Positions 23,841 through 24,770 of a DNA stretch of 24,770 nucleotides are shown here, piece after piece. The notes beneath the pieces are model-generated. The model was not told the origin of the DNA and searched no databases. It saw only the letters and a program-made list of their open reading frames with translations. The stretch is from Acidimicrobiia bacterium (lineage in GTDB: Bacteria > Actinomycetota > Acidimicrobiia > Acidimicrobiales > CATQHL01). Positions within the stretch are counted from its first letter, which is position 1. Each line of letters starts with the position of its first letter. The position numbers and the translations under genes were made by a program. Location of the stretch: contig JAGWAK010000006.1 of the NCBI GenBank assembly GCA_021296435.1, positions 1 through 24,770 of the forward strand, given 5' to 3'.

Positions 23841-23857
23841 CGGCGCGGCGGCGCCGC

Positions 23858-24634
23858 TCAGAAGCTGCGCAGATCGCCCAGCGGCCAGAACTGCAGGGCC
23901 GCGTTGCCGATGAGGTTCTCCCTGGGCACGGGCCCGAAGTTGCGGCTGTCGAAAGAGACGCTCCGGTTGTCGCCCAGCACGAAGACGTGGCCCTCGGGCA
24001 CGGTGCAGGCCTCAGTGCCGCCGAACCCCTCGGTCGGATCGCAGTTGGGGACGGCGCTGCGCACGTAGGTGCCGGTGCCCGCGCTGAGATAGGGCTCAAC
24101 GAGCCAACTCTCGCCGATCTTCAGGAGACCGTCCTCGAAGTACAGGGTCTCACCCTCGAGGGCGATGACCCTCTTGACGAGGTCGCCGTCCGGCCGGCTG
24201 AAGACGACGAGGTCACCCCGCGAGGGGTTGCTGGCGAGCTTGTTCACGAGGATCCGGTCGCCGGGGGCCAGCGTCGGCTCCATCGAGCCTGACTCCACGT
24301 GGAAGGCGTGGGCCACGAACGAGCGGATCAGTAGGGACAGCACGATGGCGATCGCCACCGTGAGGGCCCACCCCACTGCTGTCCGCCACCTGCTTTGCGA
24401 TTCCTCCAGGTGCTCGTCGAACTCGGCCGCGTAGTCCTCGTCGAAGACGCCGTCGTAGGTGGGGTCCTGCGGATCCTCCGGGAGTTCGAAGGCGCGGGGC
24501 CGGCGCGGCCGGGGGGGCGCCGGAGCGGGGCTCGGTGGAGGGGCGGCGAGCATGGGGTCGCCGGAGCCCCGCGCCGGGATCGGGGCCCCTCGGGGCGCAC
24601 GGCGTCGTGGCGGGGGCGGGATCGGGGGCGGCAC
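23858..24634 (-). CDS. lepB: Signal peptidase I (N-terminus may continue past the right edge)
   Basis: The product is a type I signal peptidase that cuts signal peptides on the outer face of the membrane. From the GTG at 24634 it has a Pro/Arg/Ala-rich N-terminal region (residues 1-48), an acidic stretch (50-80), one membrane segment (about 85-107) and the catalytic domain. Catalytic Ser117 is in ESGSMEPTL and Lys154 in GDLVKRVI, with LGDNRSVSFDSRNFGPV near the end. The start is not certain: the frame has no stop up to the edge of the window, adding a further 45 Pro/Ala/Gln codons, so the annotated GTG may be internal. It ends 17 nt from the convergent phosphodiesterase gene. The enzyme would process exported proteins, possibly including the two secreted RCC1 proteins here. 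Confidence 0.93.
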   Translation of the reverse strand: MPPPIPPPPRRRAPRGAPIPARGSGDPMLAAPPPSPAPAPPRPRRPRAFELPEDPQDPTYDGVFDEDYAAEFDEHLEESQSRWRTAVGWALTVAIAIVLSLLIRSFVAHAFHVESGSMEPTLAPGDRILVNKLASNPSRGDLVVFSRPDGDLVKRVIALEGETLYFEDGLLKIGESWLVEPYLSAGTGTYVRSAVPNCDPTEGFGGTEACTVPEGHVFVLGDNRSVSFDSRNFGPVPRENLIGNAALQFWPLGDLRSF

Positions 24635-24699
24635 CTGTGCCGGCCGCGGTGGCTGCGGCGGTGCCGGGCGAGGCGCAACGGCAGAAGGCGGCGGTGGCT

Positions 24700-24770
24700 G
24701 GGGGGGGGTGGCGGCGGGGGGTGCCGGGGGTGGAGTGGGCGGGGGGGGGGGCGGGGGGGGTGCGGCGGGG
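24700..24770. repeat. G-homopolymer tracts at the right edge
   Basis: The + strand carries a run of nine G (24700-24708), eleven G (24741-24751) and eight G (24753-24760) with shorter G runs between. On the minus strand they encode Pro codons in frame with the signal peptidase. Such tracts are slippage-prone and can form G-quadruplexes; they may also be sequencing or assembly artefacts. Confidence 0.7.

Overview
The window is very GC-rich and densely coded. Its family content points to an actinomycete-type bacterium (phylum Actinomycetota), probably close to the class Acidimicrobiia. The clues are a tatB-tatC-helY cassette, an acidic protein with a DUF4193-like zinc-ribbon end, a double-length ThyX-like protein, many GTG starts and apparently leaderless genes. 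The class-level placement rests on remembered family resemblance, not on a search.

Layout. Positions 1-2416 (+): the 3' part of an acyl-CoA dehydrogenase gene, then two paralogous nitroreductase-family genes, each with a TACGCT -10-like box 6-7 nt before its start codon. Positions 2482-7659: two large paralogous secreted proteins, each a seven-repeat RCC1-type propeller with a C-terminal metallopeptidase-like domain (HELAH in the first, HDLAH in the second). They flank an oppositely oriented MBL-fold hydrolase. 7677-8879 (+): an Old Yellow Enzyme-type flavin oxidoreductase. 8985-13200 (-): a complete thiamine-type ABC importer (thiB-thiP-thiQ) behind a clear TPP riboswitch whose 3' strand contains the thiB ribosome-binding site. 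13292-14716 (+): an unrecognised three-part protein with an Arg/Gly-rich linker and an acidic, tandemly repeated tail. It converges on and overlaps a Nudix gene.

14642-16016 (-): a tightly coupled set made of the acidic DUF4193-like protein, a GNAT acetyltransferase and the Nudix hydrolase. 16125-19632 (-): a diacylglycerol-kinase-related protein, an M20 (PM20D2/AbgB-like) amidohydrolase and the double-length ThyX-like protein, ending in a probable intrinsic terminator. 19671-23058 (-): tatB-tatC-helY with 4-nt start/stop overlaps. 23112-23840 (+): a glycerophosphodiester phosphodiesterase. 23858 to the right edge (-): signal peptidase I with a long Pro-rich N-terminal region encoded by G/C homopolymer tracts.

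Functional themes are thiamine uptake under riboswitch control, protein export (Tat plus signal peptidase I), flavin-dependent redox enzymes, and a modular family of secreted propeller-peptidase proteins. The last is the most novel-looking content. No tRNA, rRNA, CRISPR array, insertion sequence or prophage was seen. No gene-free stretch exceeds 300 bases; the largest gaps are 1605-1729, 5479-5604, 8880-8984, 11758-11891, 13113-13291 and 16017-16124.
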